From Octadecabacter sp. (GTDB lineage: Bacteria; Pseudomonadota; Alphaproteobacteria; Rhodobacterales; Rhodobacteraceae), in NCBI GenBank assembly GCA_003533975.1, contig DQCL01000104.1, forward strand, positions 1 to 9,312: 9,312 nt of DNA. Reading direction: 5' to 3'. Under the pieces are notes generated by a model. That model saw only the letters and a program-made list of their open reading frames with translations, was not told the DNA's origin and ran no database searches. The position numbers and the translations under genes are program-made. This document shows positions 1-7,591 of the stretch, in pieces (position 1 is the stretch's first letter; the number at the start of each line of letters is the position of its first letter).

Positions 1-354
1 AACAGCTTTTTGGACGAGATCAAAAAGCAGTACGTTATCACGGCGAAGGCCAAAGGCCTGTCCGAGCGCAAGGTCCTCTACGGTCATGTTTTCCGCAACG
101 CGATGTTGATCGTGATTTCTGGTTTTCCTGCGCTGTTCATCGGCGTGTTCTTTGGCGGCTCATTGATTATTGAAACGTTGTTCTCGCTTGATGGCCTTGG
201 GCGCTTGGGGTTTGAAGCAACTTTGCAGCGGGACTATCCGGTGATGTTCGGCACGCTTTTTGCGTTCTCGCTGATGGGGCTGGTCGTCGGCATTCTGACA
301 GATATTACCTACGTGCTGATTGATCCGCGCATCGACTTTGAGAAAAGGGGATAG
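1..354 (+). CDS. yejB: Peptide ABC transporter permease YejB, C-terminal part (5' end outside window)
   Basis: This is the last 117 codons of an inner-membrane permease; the reading frame is open from base 1, so the start lies upstream. The EAA loop that contacts the ATPase is visible near the beginning ([20 protein letters not shown]), followed by the RNA motif and at least two hydrophobic segments (about [20 protein letters not shown] and the stretch ending in [15 protein letters not shown]). The ending YVLIDPRI is typical of DppB/YejB-type permeases. Assignment to YejB rather than another oligopeptide permease comes mainly from its neighbours: a YejE-like permease begins 2 nt after the stop and a fused double ATPase follows. 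Family knowledge: YejABEF takes up peptides and peptide-like compounds such as microcin C in enterobacteria. The true substrate in this organism is not known from sequence. Confidence 0.9.
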   Translation, partial: NSFLDEIKKQYVITAKAKGLSERKVLYGHVFRNAMLIVISGFPALFIGVFFGGSLIIETLFSLDGLGRLGFEATLQRDYPVMFGTLFAFSLMGLVVGILTDITYVLIDPRIDFEKRG

Positions 355-356
355 AC

Positions 357-1502
357 ATGGACACAGCAATGCCCCCAGTCCCAAAGAAGAGCCGGTTCAG
401 CCTGTCGCCATTGAACAAACGCCGTTGGCGCAACTTCACGCGCAACCGCCGTGCGTATTGGTCGCTTTGGATATTTTTGTTCCTGTTCGTGATGTCGCTG
501 TTCGCGGAATTCCTAGCCAACGACAAACCTATCTTGGTGAACTATCGCGGCGAATACCGCATGCCGATCTTCAGCTTCTATTCTGAACGTGATTACGGCG
601 GGGACTTTCCGACGCAGGCTGAATACAAAGATATCGAGGTGAAGTGTCTGATTGAAACGGGTGGTATGCAAACCTGTTTTGACGATCCCGAAGGGATGAT
701 AGACGCAGCGCGTGCAGGCACAATTGACGATGATGCATTTGTTAAAGGCTGGCTGGTCTGGCCGCCTGTCCCCTATAGCTACGACACCATCGTCGACATC
801 CCCGGTGTTGCCCCGTCGCCCCCTGATGATAATAACTGGCTCGGCACGGATGACACCAAACGTGACGTGGTTGCGCGGGTGATCCACGGGTTCCGGTTGT
901 CGATCTTGTTTACAATCATCGTGACCACCTGTGCGTCGATCATCGGCATTATTGCAGGTGCTGTGCAGGGGTATTTCGGCGGCTGGGTGGACCTCGTGTT
1001 CCAGCGCCTACTTGAGATCTGGGGCAGTACCCCGTCGCTTTATGTCATCATCATTCTATTCGCGATTTTGGGGCGCAGTTTCTGGCTTCTCGTATTCCTA
1101 ACGATCCTGTTTGGTTGGCCGGCCTTGGTGGGTGTGGTGCGTGCTGAATTCCTGCGAGCGCGCAATTTTGAGTACGTCCGTGCCGCCAAAGCGCTTGGGG
1201 TTTCGGATCGCACGATCATGTTCCGCCACATGTTGCCAAATGCGATGGTGGCCACGGTCACAATGCTTCCGTTCCTGATCACGGGTACAATCGCAACACT
1301 CGCCTCGCTCGACTTCCTCGGGTTTGGTCTGCCGTCCTCGGCACCGTCCTTGGGCGAGATGACACTTCAAGCCAAACAAAACCTGCAAGCGCCGTGGCTC
1401 GGCTTCACGGCATTCTTTACCTTCGCGATAATGTTGTCGTTGTTGGTGTTTATCTTCGAGGGCGTGCGCGATGCCTTTGATCCGCGAAAGACATTCTCAT
1501 GA
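357..1502 (+). CDS. yejE: Peptide ABC transporter permease YejE
   Basis: Inner-membrane permease of 381 residues, the second half of the transport channel with YejB. One membrane segment lies at about residues 34-53, then a long periplasmic stretch (about 54-175), then five or so membrane segments from about 180 to the end. The EAA loop is at 262-285 (begins EYVRAAKALGVSD, ends HMLPN). The N-terminal stretch before the first membrane segment is rich in Arg and Lys, as expected for a cytoplasmic end. The long insertion after the first segment is a mark of YejE/OppC-type permeases; here it holds two cysteines (C97, C107) that could form a disulfide in the periplasm. At 381 residues it is somewhat longer than E. 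coli YejE. The start is ATG with AGGGGA at 346-351, 5 nt upstream. The end overlaps the yejF start in ATGA, so translation is probably coupled. Confidence 0.93.
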   Translation: MDTAMPPVPKKSRFSLSPLNKRRWRNFTRNRRAYWSLWIFLFLFVMSLFAEFLANDKPILVNYRGEYRMPIFSFYSERDYGGDFPTQAEYKDIEVKCLIETGGMQTCFDDPEGMIDAARAGTIDDDAFVKGWLVWPPVPYSYDTIVDIPGVAPSPPDDNNWLGTDDTKRDVVARVIHGFRLSILFTIIVTTCASIIGIIAGAVQGYFGGWVDLVFQRLLEIWGSTPSLYVIIILFAILGRSFWLLVFLTILFGWPALVGVVRAEFLRARNFEYVRAAKALGVSDRTIMFRHMLPNAMVATVTMLPFLITGTIATLASLDFLGFGLPSSAPSLGEMTLQAKQNLQAPWLGFTAFFTFAIMLSLLVFIFEGVRDAFDPRKTFS

Positions 1503-3085
1503 GCGCCCGTGTATTAGACGTTCAAAACCTTACTGTAGATTTCCGCCAAGATGGGGAAACGACCCACGCCGTGCGCGGTGTGTCGTTCCACGTCGATAAG
1601 GGTGAAACGGTTGCACTGGTTGGTGAATCCGGCTCGGGCAAATCCGTGTCTGCGCTGTCTACTGTTCAACTGCTCGGCGACAGCGCCACCTATGGCGGCT
1701 CAATCACCTATGATGGCACCCAGATGGTTGGCGCCCCCGAGAAGGATCTTCAGCGCGTTCGCGGTAATGACATCAGTTTTATCTTCCAAGAACCGATGAC
1801 ATCGCTAAACCCGTTGCACACTATTGAAAAGCAACTGGCGGAGTCGATCGAGTTGCATCAAGGATTGCGCGGTGCTGCGGTGCGCGCCCGAATAATCGAG
1901 TTGCTCGTGCAGGTCGGTATTCACGAACCCGAAAGCCGACTTTCGGCCTATCCGCACCAGTTGTCTGGCGGCCAACGCCAACGGGTGATGATCGCGATGG
2001 CGCTGGCAAACGGCCCCGAAATGCTGATCGCTGATGAACCGACCACGGCGCTGGACGTCACCATCCAAGCCCAAATTCTGGACCTGCTGGCAGACCTGAA
2101 ACGCGACCTGAACATGTCGATGTTGTTCATCACACATGACCTAACGATCGTGCGCAAAATAGCGGATCGGGTCTGTGTTATGAAAGACGGTGAAATCGTC
2201 GAACACGGCCCCACGGCCGAGATTTTTGCAAACCCGAAACACGAGTATACTCGCACCTTGCTTGAGGCTGAAAGCACGGGGTCGCCCGTACCTGTTGATC
2301 CTGCGGCGAAGGTCGTTGCGCAGGCGGAAAACTTGAAAATCTGGTTCCCGCTCACGTCCGGTTTATTGCGTCGCACCACTGGTTACGTAAAGGCGGTCAA
2401 TGATGCGACATTTAGTGTGCGGGCAGGGGAGACTGTCGGCATCGTTGGTGAATCCGGTTCCGGTAAAACGACCCTAGCTCTCGCGATGATGCGCTTGATC
2501 CGCTCGGAGGGGCGGATCGTGTTTATGGGGTCGGAGTTACAGCGGCTGGCAGATCGCCAAATGCGACCCCTGCGCAGTGAAATGCAGATTGTTTTCCAAG
2601 ACCCCTACGGCTCACTTAGTCCGCGCATGACCGTTGAACAGATTATTGCCGAAGGGCTGACTGTACATGGGACCGCGGAGGGCAAGAATTCGCGTGAAAT
2701 GGTGTCTGACATCATGCAAGAGGTCGGCCTTGATCCGTCGCTAATGGACCGATACCCGCATGAGTTTTCCGGTGGTCAACGTCAACGCATCGCGATTGCA
2801 CGTGCCATGATCCTTCGCCCGAAGCTTGTCGTTTTGGATGAACCCACATCCGCGCTGGATATGACGGTGCAGGTGCAGATCGTTGAACTACTGCGGAATT
2901 TGCAGCAGAAATACCAGCTGGCGTACCTGTTCATCTCGCACGATCTGAAAGTCGTGCGCGCACTGTCCCACAAAGTGATGGTGATGAAGCGCGGTGATAT
3001 CGTAGAGGCTGGGGACGTCGACGCTGTGTTTGACGCCCCGAAAGAAACCTACACGCAAGAATTGATGAAGGCAGCTTTTAGCTAG
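1499..3085 (+). CDS. yejF: Peptide ABC transporter double ATP-binding protein YejF
   Basis: Cytoplasmic ATPase of 528 residues with two complete nucleotide-binding domains in one chain, where many peptide transporters use two separate proteins (DppD and DppF). Domain 1: Walker A GESGSGKS at 42-49, Q-loop Q97, signature LSGGQRQR at 155-162, Walker B LIADEP at 176-181, switch H213. Domain 2: Walker A GESGSGKT at 317-324, Q-loop Q367, signature FSGGQRQR at 423-430, Walker B LVVLDEP at 443-449, switch H481. Both halves look competent for ATP hydrolysis. Each domain is followed by an oligopeptide-transporter-type tail (about 225-260 and 495-525). The start ATG overlaps the yejE stop. The stop TAG overlaps the stop of the opposite FAH gene in a CTAG. 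The fused layout together with YejB and YejE supports the yej name; glutathione-type (GsiA) ATPases share this fused layout and are the main alternative. Confidence 0.93.
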   Translation: MSARVLDVQNLTVDFRQDGETTHAVRGVSFHVDKGETVALVGESGSGKSVSALSTVQLLGDSATYGGSITYDGTQMVGAPEKDLQRVRGNDISFIFQEPMTSLNPLHTIEKQLAESIELHQGLRGAAVRARIIELLVQVGIHEPESRLSAYPHQLSGGQRQRVMIAMALANGPEMLIADEPTTALDVTIQAQILDLLADLKRDLNMSMLFITHDLTIVRKIADRVCVMKDGEIVEHGPTAEIFANPKHEYTRTLLEAESTGSPVPVDPAAKVVAQAENLKIWFPLTSGLLRRTTGYVKAVNDATFSVRAGETVGIVGESGSGKTTLALAMMRLIRSEGRIVFMGSELQRLADRQMRPLRSEMQIVFQDPYGSLSPRMTVEQIIAEGLTVHGTAEGKNSREMVSDIMQEVGLDPSLMDRYPHEFSGGQRQRIAIARAMILRPKLVVLDEPTSALDMTVQVQIVELLRNLQQKYQLAYLFISHDLKVVRALSHKVMVMKRGDIVEAGDVDAVFDAPKETYTQELMKAAFS

Positions 3086-3774
3086 GCCTCGAAAGTAACC
3101 TTCGCGGGTGACAGCCCTTCGATCTCACAAACACAGGTCTGGCCTTTCACGATTGGCCCAACGCCAGCAGGCGTACCCGTCATGATGATGTCACCGGCTT
3201 CAAGTGTCACAAGCTTGGACAATGTCGCGATGATTTCTGGAACGGACCAGATCATTTGGTTCAGATCACCGTTCTGGCGCGTCTCTCCATCAACGAAACA
3301 GACCACTGCGCCCGTATTCAGGTGACCGACTTCAGCAACCGGATGCACTGTGCCGACGATTGCGGAATTGTCGAACCCTTTAGCCATATCCCACGGCGCG
3401 CCTTTACTTTTTGCGGCCGCTTGGATGTCGCGGCGTGTGAGATCATTACCCGCCGCGTATCCATAAATATGGTCTAGCGCGTCTGCTTCAGAAATGTTCG
3501 CACCGCCACGCTTCATCACAACGACAAGCTCAACTTCGTGGTGCAAGTTTTCAGTTGCGGGCGGGAAGGGGATTGTTTGACCAGACGACACGACAGCGCT
3601 TGCAGGCTTCATAAAGAAGATGGGTGGGTCCGCTTTGGCGTCGCCGCCCATCTCGGCAACATGATCGGCGTAGTTTTGACCAACACAAAAGACGCGGTGC
3701 ACACCAACGTAGTGGTCCGCCTTGCTTGTGGGCAGGGTCGTTGAATTGGGTGGGCGAACATCTAGTACAGCCAT
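3082..3774 (-). CDS. Fumarylacetoacetate hydrolase family protein, FAHD1/YcgM-like
   Basis: Soluble enzyme of 230 residues from the FAH fold, close in style to FAHD1/YcgM acylpyruvases and fumarylpyruvate hydrolases, which cleave acylpyruvates or decarboxylate oxaloacetate using Mg2+ or Mn2+. Visible marks: VGQNYADHVAEM at 31-42 with H38 and E41 (the HxxE pair used in FAHD1-type enzymes), metal ligands E80, E82 (in LHHEVELVVVM) and D111 (in GNDLTRRD), a lysine-rich helix with AKGFD at 131-135, and the family end motif MTGTPAGVGP at 198-207. Length matches the short FAHD1 type, not full fumarylacetoacetase. Start ATG is supported by GAGGA (3781-3785) 6 nt upstream, which lies right after the stop of the carboxypeptidase gene, so the two are probably one transcript. 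Exact substrate cannot be told from sequence; no other aromatic-degradation gene is near. Confidence 0.9.
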   Translation of the reverse strand: MAVLDVRPPNSTTLPTSKADHYVGVHRVFCVGQNYADHVAEMGGDAKADPPIFFMKPASAVVSSGQTIPFPPATENLHHEVELVVVMKRGGANISEADALDHIYGYAAGNDLTRRDIQAAAKSKGAPWDMAKGFDNSAIVGTVHPVAEVGHLNTGAVVCFVDGETRQNGDLNQMIWSVPEIIATLSKLVTLEAGDIIMTGTPAGVGPIVKGQTCVCEIEGLSPAKVTFEA

Positions 3775-3789
3775 TGTGCTTCCTCGGGT

Positions 3790-5208
3790 TTAGTCAGGCC
3801 CGATCATGAAACACGTGGTGCCGCGTGCTTGCAAGCGTGCACATGCTTGTTCCGCGCCGTCACGGGTTAATCCCATGAAATTCGCATCAAATCCGCGGCT
3901 TGATTGGTTCACACGGCGCAGGCTGCCATCAAGGGTCGACATTTCGTTTAGCGCCACACGTAGCAACACCCGTTCCGCTTGATAGCGCGAGTTATAACGG
4001 CCCACGTTGACGCCCCAATGACGGCTACCAGATGTGGAAATGCGGGTGACGACTTCGGGTTGGCTCGGCGTTGGGCTGGCTTGTTGAACGGCGGCCAAGA
4101 CGACATCCGACGGCCGCGCTTGCGGGGCCGGGGTTTCGTTTGGTGCTGCTGTGGCTGTTTGCAAGACTTCGGTAACGGCATTCTCGATGACATCTGCATC
4201 GACTGCGACGAGTGCAACGGCTGGTGCTTCTGGTGCCTCAGGTGTTGGGCGCGCATTCGGGCGAAGTGAGCGGCTCACGAGACCATTTACACGAACAGTA
4301 CGCGCTGTTGTGCCAGGAGCAGGGGTGTTGGCGTTTCCGGATCCTTGTGGTGCAACGGGGATAGGACGGTTTAGGTTCGCTGTGCTCGGTGCGCGGGCGA
4401 ACCCCATGTCGAGCAGTTCAGCTACACGCGCATTACGCTGTGCGGTGGAAGACCCACCAAACATAGTCGCGATTATACGTTCTTGGCCACGTTCTGCGGA
4501 AGCCACGAGGTTGAATCCAGCTGCACGTGTATAGCCTGTCTTGATGCCATCAGCACCGCGATAAGCGTTCAGAAAACGGCGATTTGTGTTTGCGACTTCG
4601 CGCACACCGGCATCCGTCGTGATGCGACTGAAGATGTTATAATACTGGGGGTAGTCGTAAATCATATGGCGACCAAGCACTGTCATGTCACGGGCAGTGG
4701 ACATATGGCCAGCCTCGGTCAGGCCGTGGGCATTACGGAATGTGGTGCGTGTCATTCCCATAGCACGGGCTGTTGCGGTCATACGTCGGGCAAAGGCGGC
4801 CTCATTCCCTTCCAATGCAATACCAATTGCGGTCGCGGCGTCATTGGCGGACTTCACACCGGCAGCGCGAACAAGGTAGCGGAACTGAATGCGCTGCCCC
4901 GCAACAAGGCCAAGCTTGCTGGGTGGCTCATTGGCGGACAAAGGTGTGATTGTTACCATGTCATCAAGGCTGATCTCACCACGTTCAATCGCCTGAAATG
5001 CTATATACAGCGTCATCATTTTGGTTAGCGATGCGGGGTGCAATTGTGTATCCGCGTTACGCGAATGCAGAATTTCACCGGTTCGTGCATCCATCACCAT
5101 CGCCGCGTAAGGTGCAGCGTTACTCGTTGCTGGCGCTAACGCCGCCATCAGGAGAGTGATCAATAGAAGAATACCCGCCAACGCGGGGTTTTGAATACGA
5201 CGTTTCAC
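3790..5208 (-). CDS. D-alanyl-D-alanine carboxypeptidase (S11 family) with C-terminal SPOR domain
   Basis: Secreted peptidoglycan enzyme of 472 residues of the PBP5/DacA family; it would remove the terminal D-Ala from pentapeptide stems in the periplasm. A signal peptide is clear: KRR at the start, a hydrophobic core to about residue 25, and SNAA at 29-32 as likely cleavage site. Active-site motifs are intact: SLTK at 60-63 (nucleophile S60), SAN at 120-122, KTG at 223-225. After the catalytic domain (to about 275) comes a linker rich in Ala, Pro and Thr (about 276-395), then a SPOR-like domain at about 396-472 (RHWGVNVGRYNSRYQAE at its start), a fold known to bind denuded glycan at division sites. 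The PBP5 C-terminal amphipathic helix is not seen; SPOR may take over localisation. The start is GTG, chosen because AGAGG (5216-5220) sits 7 nt upstream and the signal peptide begins there. It is followed directly by the FAH gene. Confidence 0.94.
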   Translation of the reverse strand: MKRRIQNPALAGILLLITLLMAALAPATSNAAPYAAMVMDARTGEILHSRNADTQLHPASLTKMMTLYIAFQAIERGEISLDDMVTITPLSANEPPSKLGLVAGQRIQFRYLVRAAGVKSANDAATAIGIALEGNEAAFARRMTATARAMGMTRTTFRNAHGLTEAGHMSTARDMTVLGRHMIYDYPQYYNIFSRITTDAGVREVANTNRRFLNAYRGADGIKTGYTRAAGFNLVASAERGQERIIATMFGGSSTAQRNARVAELLDMGFARAPSTANLNRPIPVAPQGSGNANTPAPGTTARTVRVNGLVSRSLRPNARPTPEAPEAPAVALVAVDADVIENAVTEVLQTATAAPNETPAPQARPSDVVLAAVQQASPTPSQPEVVTRISTSGSRHWGVNVGRYNSRYQAERVLLRVALNEMSTLDGSLRRVNQSSRGFDANFMGLTRDGAEQACARLQARGTTCFMIGPD

Positions 5209-5211
5209 GCC

Positions 5212-5230
5212 ACTGCCTCTTTACTGCCTC
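5212..5230 (-). repeat. Doubled GAGGCAGT at the carboxypeptidase ribosome binding site
   Basis: Read on the - strand, GAGGCAGT occurs twice with an 11-nt period (5223-5230 and 5212-5219). The copy nearer the gene provides the AGAGG used for the GTG start at 5206-5208; the other is a second Shine-Dalgarno-like stretch with no in-frame start at proper spacing. It may be chance, a short duplication, or a standby ribosome site. Confidence 0.5.
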
Positions 5231-5232
5231 AT

Positions 5233-5258
5233 GAGCCCCGATTTTTTTGTGGGGTCTC
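5233..5258. other. Stem-loop 25 nt upstream of the carboxypeptidase start
   Basis: GAGCCCC at 5233-5239 pairs with GGGGTCTC at 5251-5258, leaving one bulged T (5255) and an 11-nt loop of mostly T (A on the - strand). In the carboxypeptidase mRNA it would lie in the leader just before the ribosome binding site. On the + strand it is followed by GTTTTA and so resembles a weak intrinsic terminator, but no + strand gene ends here. Its role, if any, is unknown. Confidence 0.45.
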
Positions 5259-5406
5259 GTTTTATGAAGCAAGGCTAACACAAGGTGGTGTTTCAGAAAA
5301 TACCTTAATTTCAAAGGCTTTCGGTGTGCTTTTCATGCACATCTTGCATCGAGGCACCCACATCTAGCGGTGGAACTCGAAAATACCCCCTAGATAGCGG
5401 ATTAAG

Positions 5407-5436
5407 GCAAGATTGGGGCAGAACGCAAAATTGGGG
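5407..5436. repeat. 12-bp direct repeat just after the HAD gene stop
   Basis: GCAAGATTGGGG (5407-5418) and GCAAAATTGGGG (5425-5436) match at 11 of 12 positions with an 18-nt period. They sit directly downstream of the HAD stop and upstream of the carboxypeptidase gene. The spacing is close to two helical turns, so a regulator site is possible, but a local duplication is equally possible. Confidence 0.5.
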
Positions 5437-6132
5437 TTACTCGAGCGTTTTCACCAATTCCGGCAAATCACCGAGCGTCGATATCTGGCGAAAATGACGA
5501 TGTGTTAGGGGCGCTTCGGCATGCTCGTATTCCCATGTCAGTTCATGGGGAACGTGCACGCCCCAAGCGCCAACTTCGATCGCCGGTATCACATCAGAGC
5601 GTAGGGAATTGCCAACCATCATCTGATGCGCGGTGTCGTGGCGCGCGAAAATGCGTGAATAGACGTCAGGTGTCTTGTCGCTGACGATCTCAACCGCATC
5701 AAACAAATCCCCAAGCCCGGACTGCGCAAGCTTTCGCTCTTGATCGAGTAAGTCACCCTTCGTGATCATCAGAATTTCGGCATTTGGTTTTACAGCTTCA
5801 ATTGCTTCCCGCACTCCAGGGAGCAATTCAACAGGATCCGCAAGCATCTCTCGTCCCATCGCAAGAAGTTCAGCGATGACATCGGTCGCAACCTTGCCGT
5901 CAGTCACTTCAAGCGCAGTTTCAACCATCGACAGCGTGAACCCTTTGATTCCGAAACCGTATATCCCCAAATTACGGTGCTCAGCCGCCAATAAGCGTTC
6001 CTTCAAGTGATCTGCCTCTGTGTGGCCGTTAAGTAGCTCGGCAAAGCGCGCCTGCGTTAGCGCAAAGCCACGTTCATTGTGCCAAAGTGTGTCATCAGCG
6101 TCGAAAGCGATGGTCCAATTCGGATTGTTCAT
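5437..6132 (-). CDS. HAD-family hydrolase (phosphatase-like)
   Basis: Cytoplasmic protein of 231 residues with the haloacid dehalogenase fold. Motif I is FDADDTLW at 10-17 (nucleophile D11, acid/base D13), motif II is the ITKGD stretch with T124, motif III is probably K153 (SDKTPD), and motif IV is VGNSLRSD with N175 and D180. Residues between motifs I and II (about 18-95) form a helical cap of the C1 type, as in YjjG-like nucleotidases and phosphoglycolate-phosphatase-like proteins. Motif IV with Asn in place of the first acidic residue is known among HAD proteins. The set of residues suggests an active phosphomonoester hydrolase, but the substrate cannot be read from sequence. Start ATG with AAAGGG (6140-6145) 7 nt upstream. 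It is divergent from clpS, sharing a 111-nt upstream region. Confidence 0.88.
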   Translation of the reverse strand: MNNPNWTIAFDADDTLWHNERGFALTQARFAELLNGHTEADHLKERLLAAEHRNLGIYGFGIKGFTLSMVETALEVTDGKVATDVIAELLAMGREMLADPVELLPGVREAIEAVKPNAEILMITKGDLLDQERKLAQSGLGDLFDAVEIVSDKTPDVYSRIFARHDTAHQMMVGNSLRSDVIPAIEVGAWGVHVPHELTWEYEHAEAPLTHRHFRQISTLGDLPELVKTLE

Positions 6133-6243
6133 TTAAAGGCCCTTTGAAGCTGAATTTCGTGCGCCCCTTTTCATAAGGGGTGTGAAGGTTATATTAAGCG
6201 GCTGAACGCACACTCTGCTAGAGACTCGCGCCAAAGGACTACC
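6133..6243. promoter_or_regulatory. Divergent upstream region between HAD gene and clpS
   Basis: These 111 nt must hold the promoters of both divergent genes. For clpS a possible -10 is TATATT at 6190-6195, with a poor -35 TTTTCA at 6168-6173 (16-nt spacer); this is a low-confidence reading. The -35 would lie inside the hairpin at 6164-6180. On the HAD side the palindrome AAAGGCCCTTT (6135-6145) overlaps the HAD ribosome binding site. Confidence 0.35.
6164..6180. other. Inverted repeat in the clpS/HAD divergent region
   Basis: CCCCTT (6164-6169) and AAGGGG (6175-6180) form a perfect 6-bp inverted repeat around TTCAT. In + strand RNA it can be lengthened by G-U, C-G and G-U pairs. There is no T-run after it, so it is not an intrinsic terminator. 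Its place in the divergent promoter region suits an operator or an mRNA leader hairpin, but no known site is recognised. Confidence 0.45.
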
Positions 6244-6585
6244 ATGCTGCACGACGTTTACATGATGGCTGATCGGGACAATGACGAAGATAGCGATATC
6301 GGTGTCAAACTTGAAACACGTCCAAAAACCAAGCGCCCACCGTTGTATAAGGTCATGATTCTGAACGACGACTACACACCGATGGAGTTTGTTGTCACAG
6401 TTTTGGAACGCTTCTTTGGCATGAACCACGACCAATCCGTAGAGATTATGTTGGCGGTTCACCAAAAGGGTCTCGCGGTGGTTGGTGTCTTTTCGCATGA
6501 GATTGCGGAGACCAAGGTTGCCCTTGTGATGGACTTTGCTGGCAGTCATCAGCATCCTCTGCAATGCACAATGGAGAAAGAGTAG
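6244..6585 (+). CDS. clpS: ATP-dependent Clp protease adaptor ClpS
   Basis: Small cytoplasmic adaptor of 113 residues that delivers proteins with N-degrons (N-terminal Leu, Phe, Tyr, Trp) to ClpAP. A flexible acidic N-terminal tail (about 1-30) leads into the folded core, beginning [16 protein letters not shown]. The binding-pocket residues of the family are present: N41, D42, D43, gate residue M47 and H73 (in AVHQKG), equivalent to N34, D35, D36, M40 and H66 of E. coli ClpS. The IAETKV segment at about 87-92 is also typical. Start ATG 6244 is preferred because AAAGGA (6233-6238) lies 5 nt upstream; the internal ATGs at 6262 and 6265 lack such a site. clpA, often next to clpS elsewhere, is not in the window; the next gene, an rRNA methyltransferase, begins 23 nt after the stop. 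Confidence 0.95.
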   Translation: MLHDVYMMADRDNDEDSDIGVKLETRPKTKRPPLYKVMILNDDYTPMEFVVTVLERFFGMNHDQSVEIMLAVHQKGLAVVGVFSHEIAETKVALVMDFAGSHQHPLQCTMEKE

Positions 6586-6608
6586 GGCCACGCGCCCACT
6601 CGGATCAC

Positions 6609-7547
6609 ATGAAATATTCACGCCTCTTTACCGCGCTGGACGAAGGTCTGGATCTGTCCGGAACCCTGCACGTTTTGCGCCCACCTGCTGGCTTTGATCT
6701 GGCCGGGTTAAGCGATGTGAGCGTTGAGGCGACTTACTATCCCGATTATCAGTACTGGGACGCGATGGGTTTCATCGGGGACGGAGCGGCACGTGCTGCG
6801 ACACTCGTTGTTTTACCCCGCTCCAAGACCCTCGCGCGATCTATGATCGTGTCTGCGATTGCTGCGGGCGGGTTGGTCATCGTTGACGGGCAGAAAACCG
6901 ACGGTGTTGAGGGCGTTTATAAAGACATTCGCAAGGTCTCACCGATATTGGGCGTTATTGCCAAAGGCCACGGGCGCCTTTTCTGGTTTGAAGCTGGTGC
7001 GACACCCAAATGGGACACGACCGTTAAGTCACCCGATGGGTATAAAACCGTAGCGGGTGTGTTTTCCGAAACCAAAATCGATGCGGGTTCAGCGCTTTTG
7101 GCGGATCACCTTGAAAACCTAAAAGGTGAAGTCGCGGATCTTGGTGCCGGTTGGGGTTACCTTAGCCGTGAGGTGCTTAGGCACGAGGGGGTGACGCGCC
7201 TTGATATGATTGAAGCAGAGAAAACTGCGCTTGAGTGTGCTGTTGAAAACACCAATGACCCGCGTGCGCGGGACGTTTGGACCGATGCGCTAACTTATTC
7301 CGGCGGCCCATACGACGTTGTCATTTCAAACCCACCGTTTCACGCCAGTCGCACAGGCGACCCTGATCTCGGCAAAGGGTTCATCGCAACAGCTGCGCGG
7401 ATCCTTAGCCCCCGCGGCGCGTTCTATATGGTCGCAAACCGCCATTTGCCCTATGAGGCTGAACTTGACGCCAAATTCGCGCGTGTCGAAGAACTTTCCG
7501 GTTCTGGCGCGTTCAAGACTTTCCGCGCGACTCGCCCAAAACGATAA
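6609..7547 (+). CDS. rsmC: RsmC-like 16S rRNA (guanine-N2)-methyltransferase
   Basis: SAM-dependent methyltransferase of 312 residues with the two-part RsmC layout: an N-terminal non-catalytic methyltransferase-like domain (about 1-135) and a C-terminal catalytic domain (about 140-312). The SAM-binding motif ADLGAGWG is at 176-183, an acidic ribose-contact position is near E202-E204, and the catalytic NPPFH is at 241-245. The stretch MVANRHLPYEAEL (274-286) and the FKTFRA end are strongly RsmC-like. RsmC makes m2G1207 of 16S rRNA in E. coli, acting on the 30S subunit; the same target here is inference. The start at 6609 gives an N-terminus that begins directly with the domain; the ribosome binding site is weak (GGAT at 6602-6605). 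An in-frame ATG at 6564 inside clpS would add 15 residues without family support. Likely transcribed with clpS. Confidence 0.88.
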   Translation: MKYSRLFTALDEGLDLSGTLHVLRPPAGFDLAGLSDVSVEATYYPDYQYWDAMGFIGDGAARAATLVVLPRSKTLARSMIVSAIAAGGLVIVDGQKTDGVEGVYKDIRKVSPILGVIAKGHGRLFWFEAGATPKWDTTVKSPDGYKTVAGVFSETKIDAGSALLADHLENLKGEVADLGAGWGYLSREVLRHEGVTRLDMIEAEKTALECAVENTNDPRARDVWTDALTYSGGPYDVVISNPPFHASRTGDPDLGKGFIATAARILSPRGAFYMVANRHLPYEAELDAKFARVEELSGSGAFKTFRATRPKR

Positions 7548-7581
7548 TTTCCCCTAGTCTTCCCGAATCTAGACGGGTGTC

Positions 7582-7586
7582 AGGAG
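7582..7586 (+). promoter_or_regulatory. Ribosome binding site that sets the SDR start
   Basis: AGGAG sits 5 nt before the ATG at 7592. An in-frame GTG at 7577 would make the site part of the coding sequence and adds residues not expected before the dehydrogenase fold, so the ATG is preferred. Confidence 0.75.
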
Positions 7587-7591
7587 CTTTC

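Larger units (their letters stand above)
5209..5436. other. Intergenic region upstream of the carboxypeptidase gene
   Basis: A 228-nt gap between the stop of the HAD gene and the start of the carboxypeptidase gene, both on the - strand. It is AT-richer than its surroundings and must hold the carboxypeptidase promoter if that gene is not read through from the HAD gene. I see no -35/-10 pair good enough to name. It does hold three small structures listed separately: a direct repeat next to the HAD stop, a stem-loop near the carboxypeptidase start, and a doubled GAGGCAGT at the ribosome binding site. No credible small ORF or RNA gene was recognised. Confidence 0.6.

Noticed and set aside
4483..5028. 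Open frame of 181 codons on the + strand inside the carboxypeptidase gene
   Set aside because: It lies antisense to an intact catalytic domain with all motifs, has a Cys- and His-rich composition typical of a shadow frame, and has no convincing ribosome binding site.
5233..5264. Intrinsic terminator on the + strand (hairpin followed by GTTTTA)
   Set aside because: No + strand gene ends nearby; the T-run after the stem is short and the stem is bulged. Kept only as a stem-loop.
6585..6597. Hairpin GGGC/GCCC between clpS and the methyltransferase gene
   Set aside because: Only 4 bp of stem and no T-run; not enough to call a terminator or processing site.
6133..6621. Open frame of 162 codons on the - strand covering clpS
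   Set aside because: clpS on the + strand is certain from its binding-pocket residues; the opposite frame shows no domain and ends at the HAD start.
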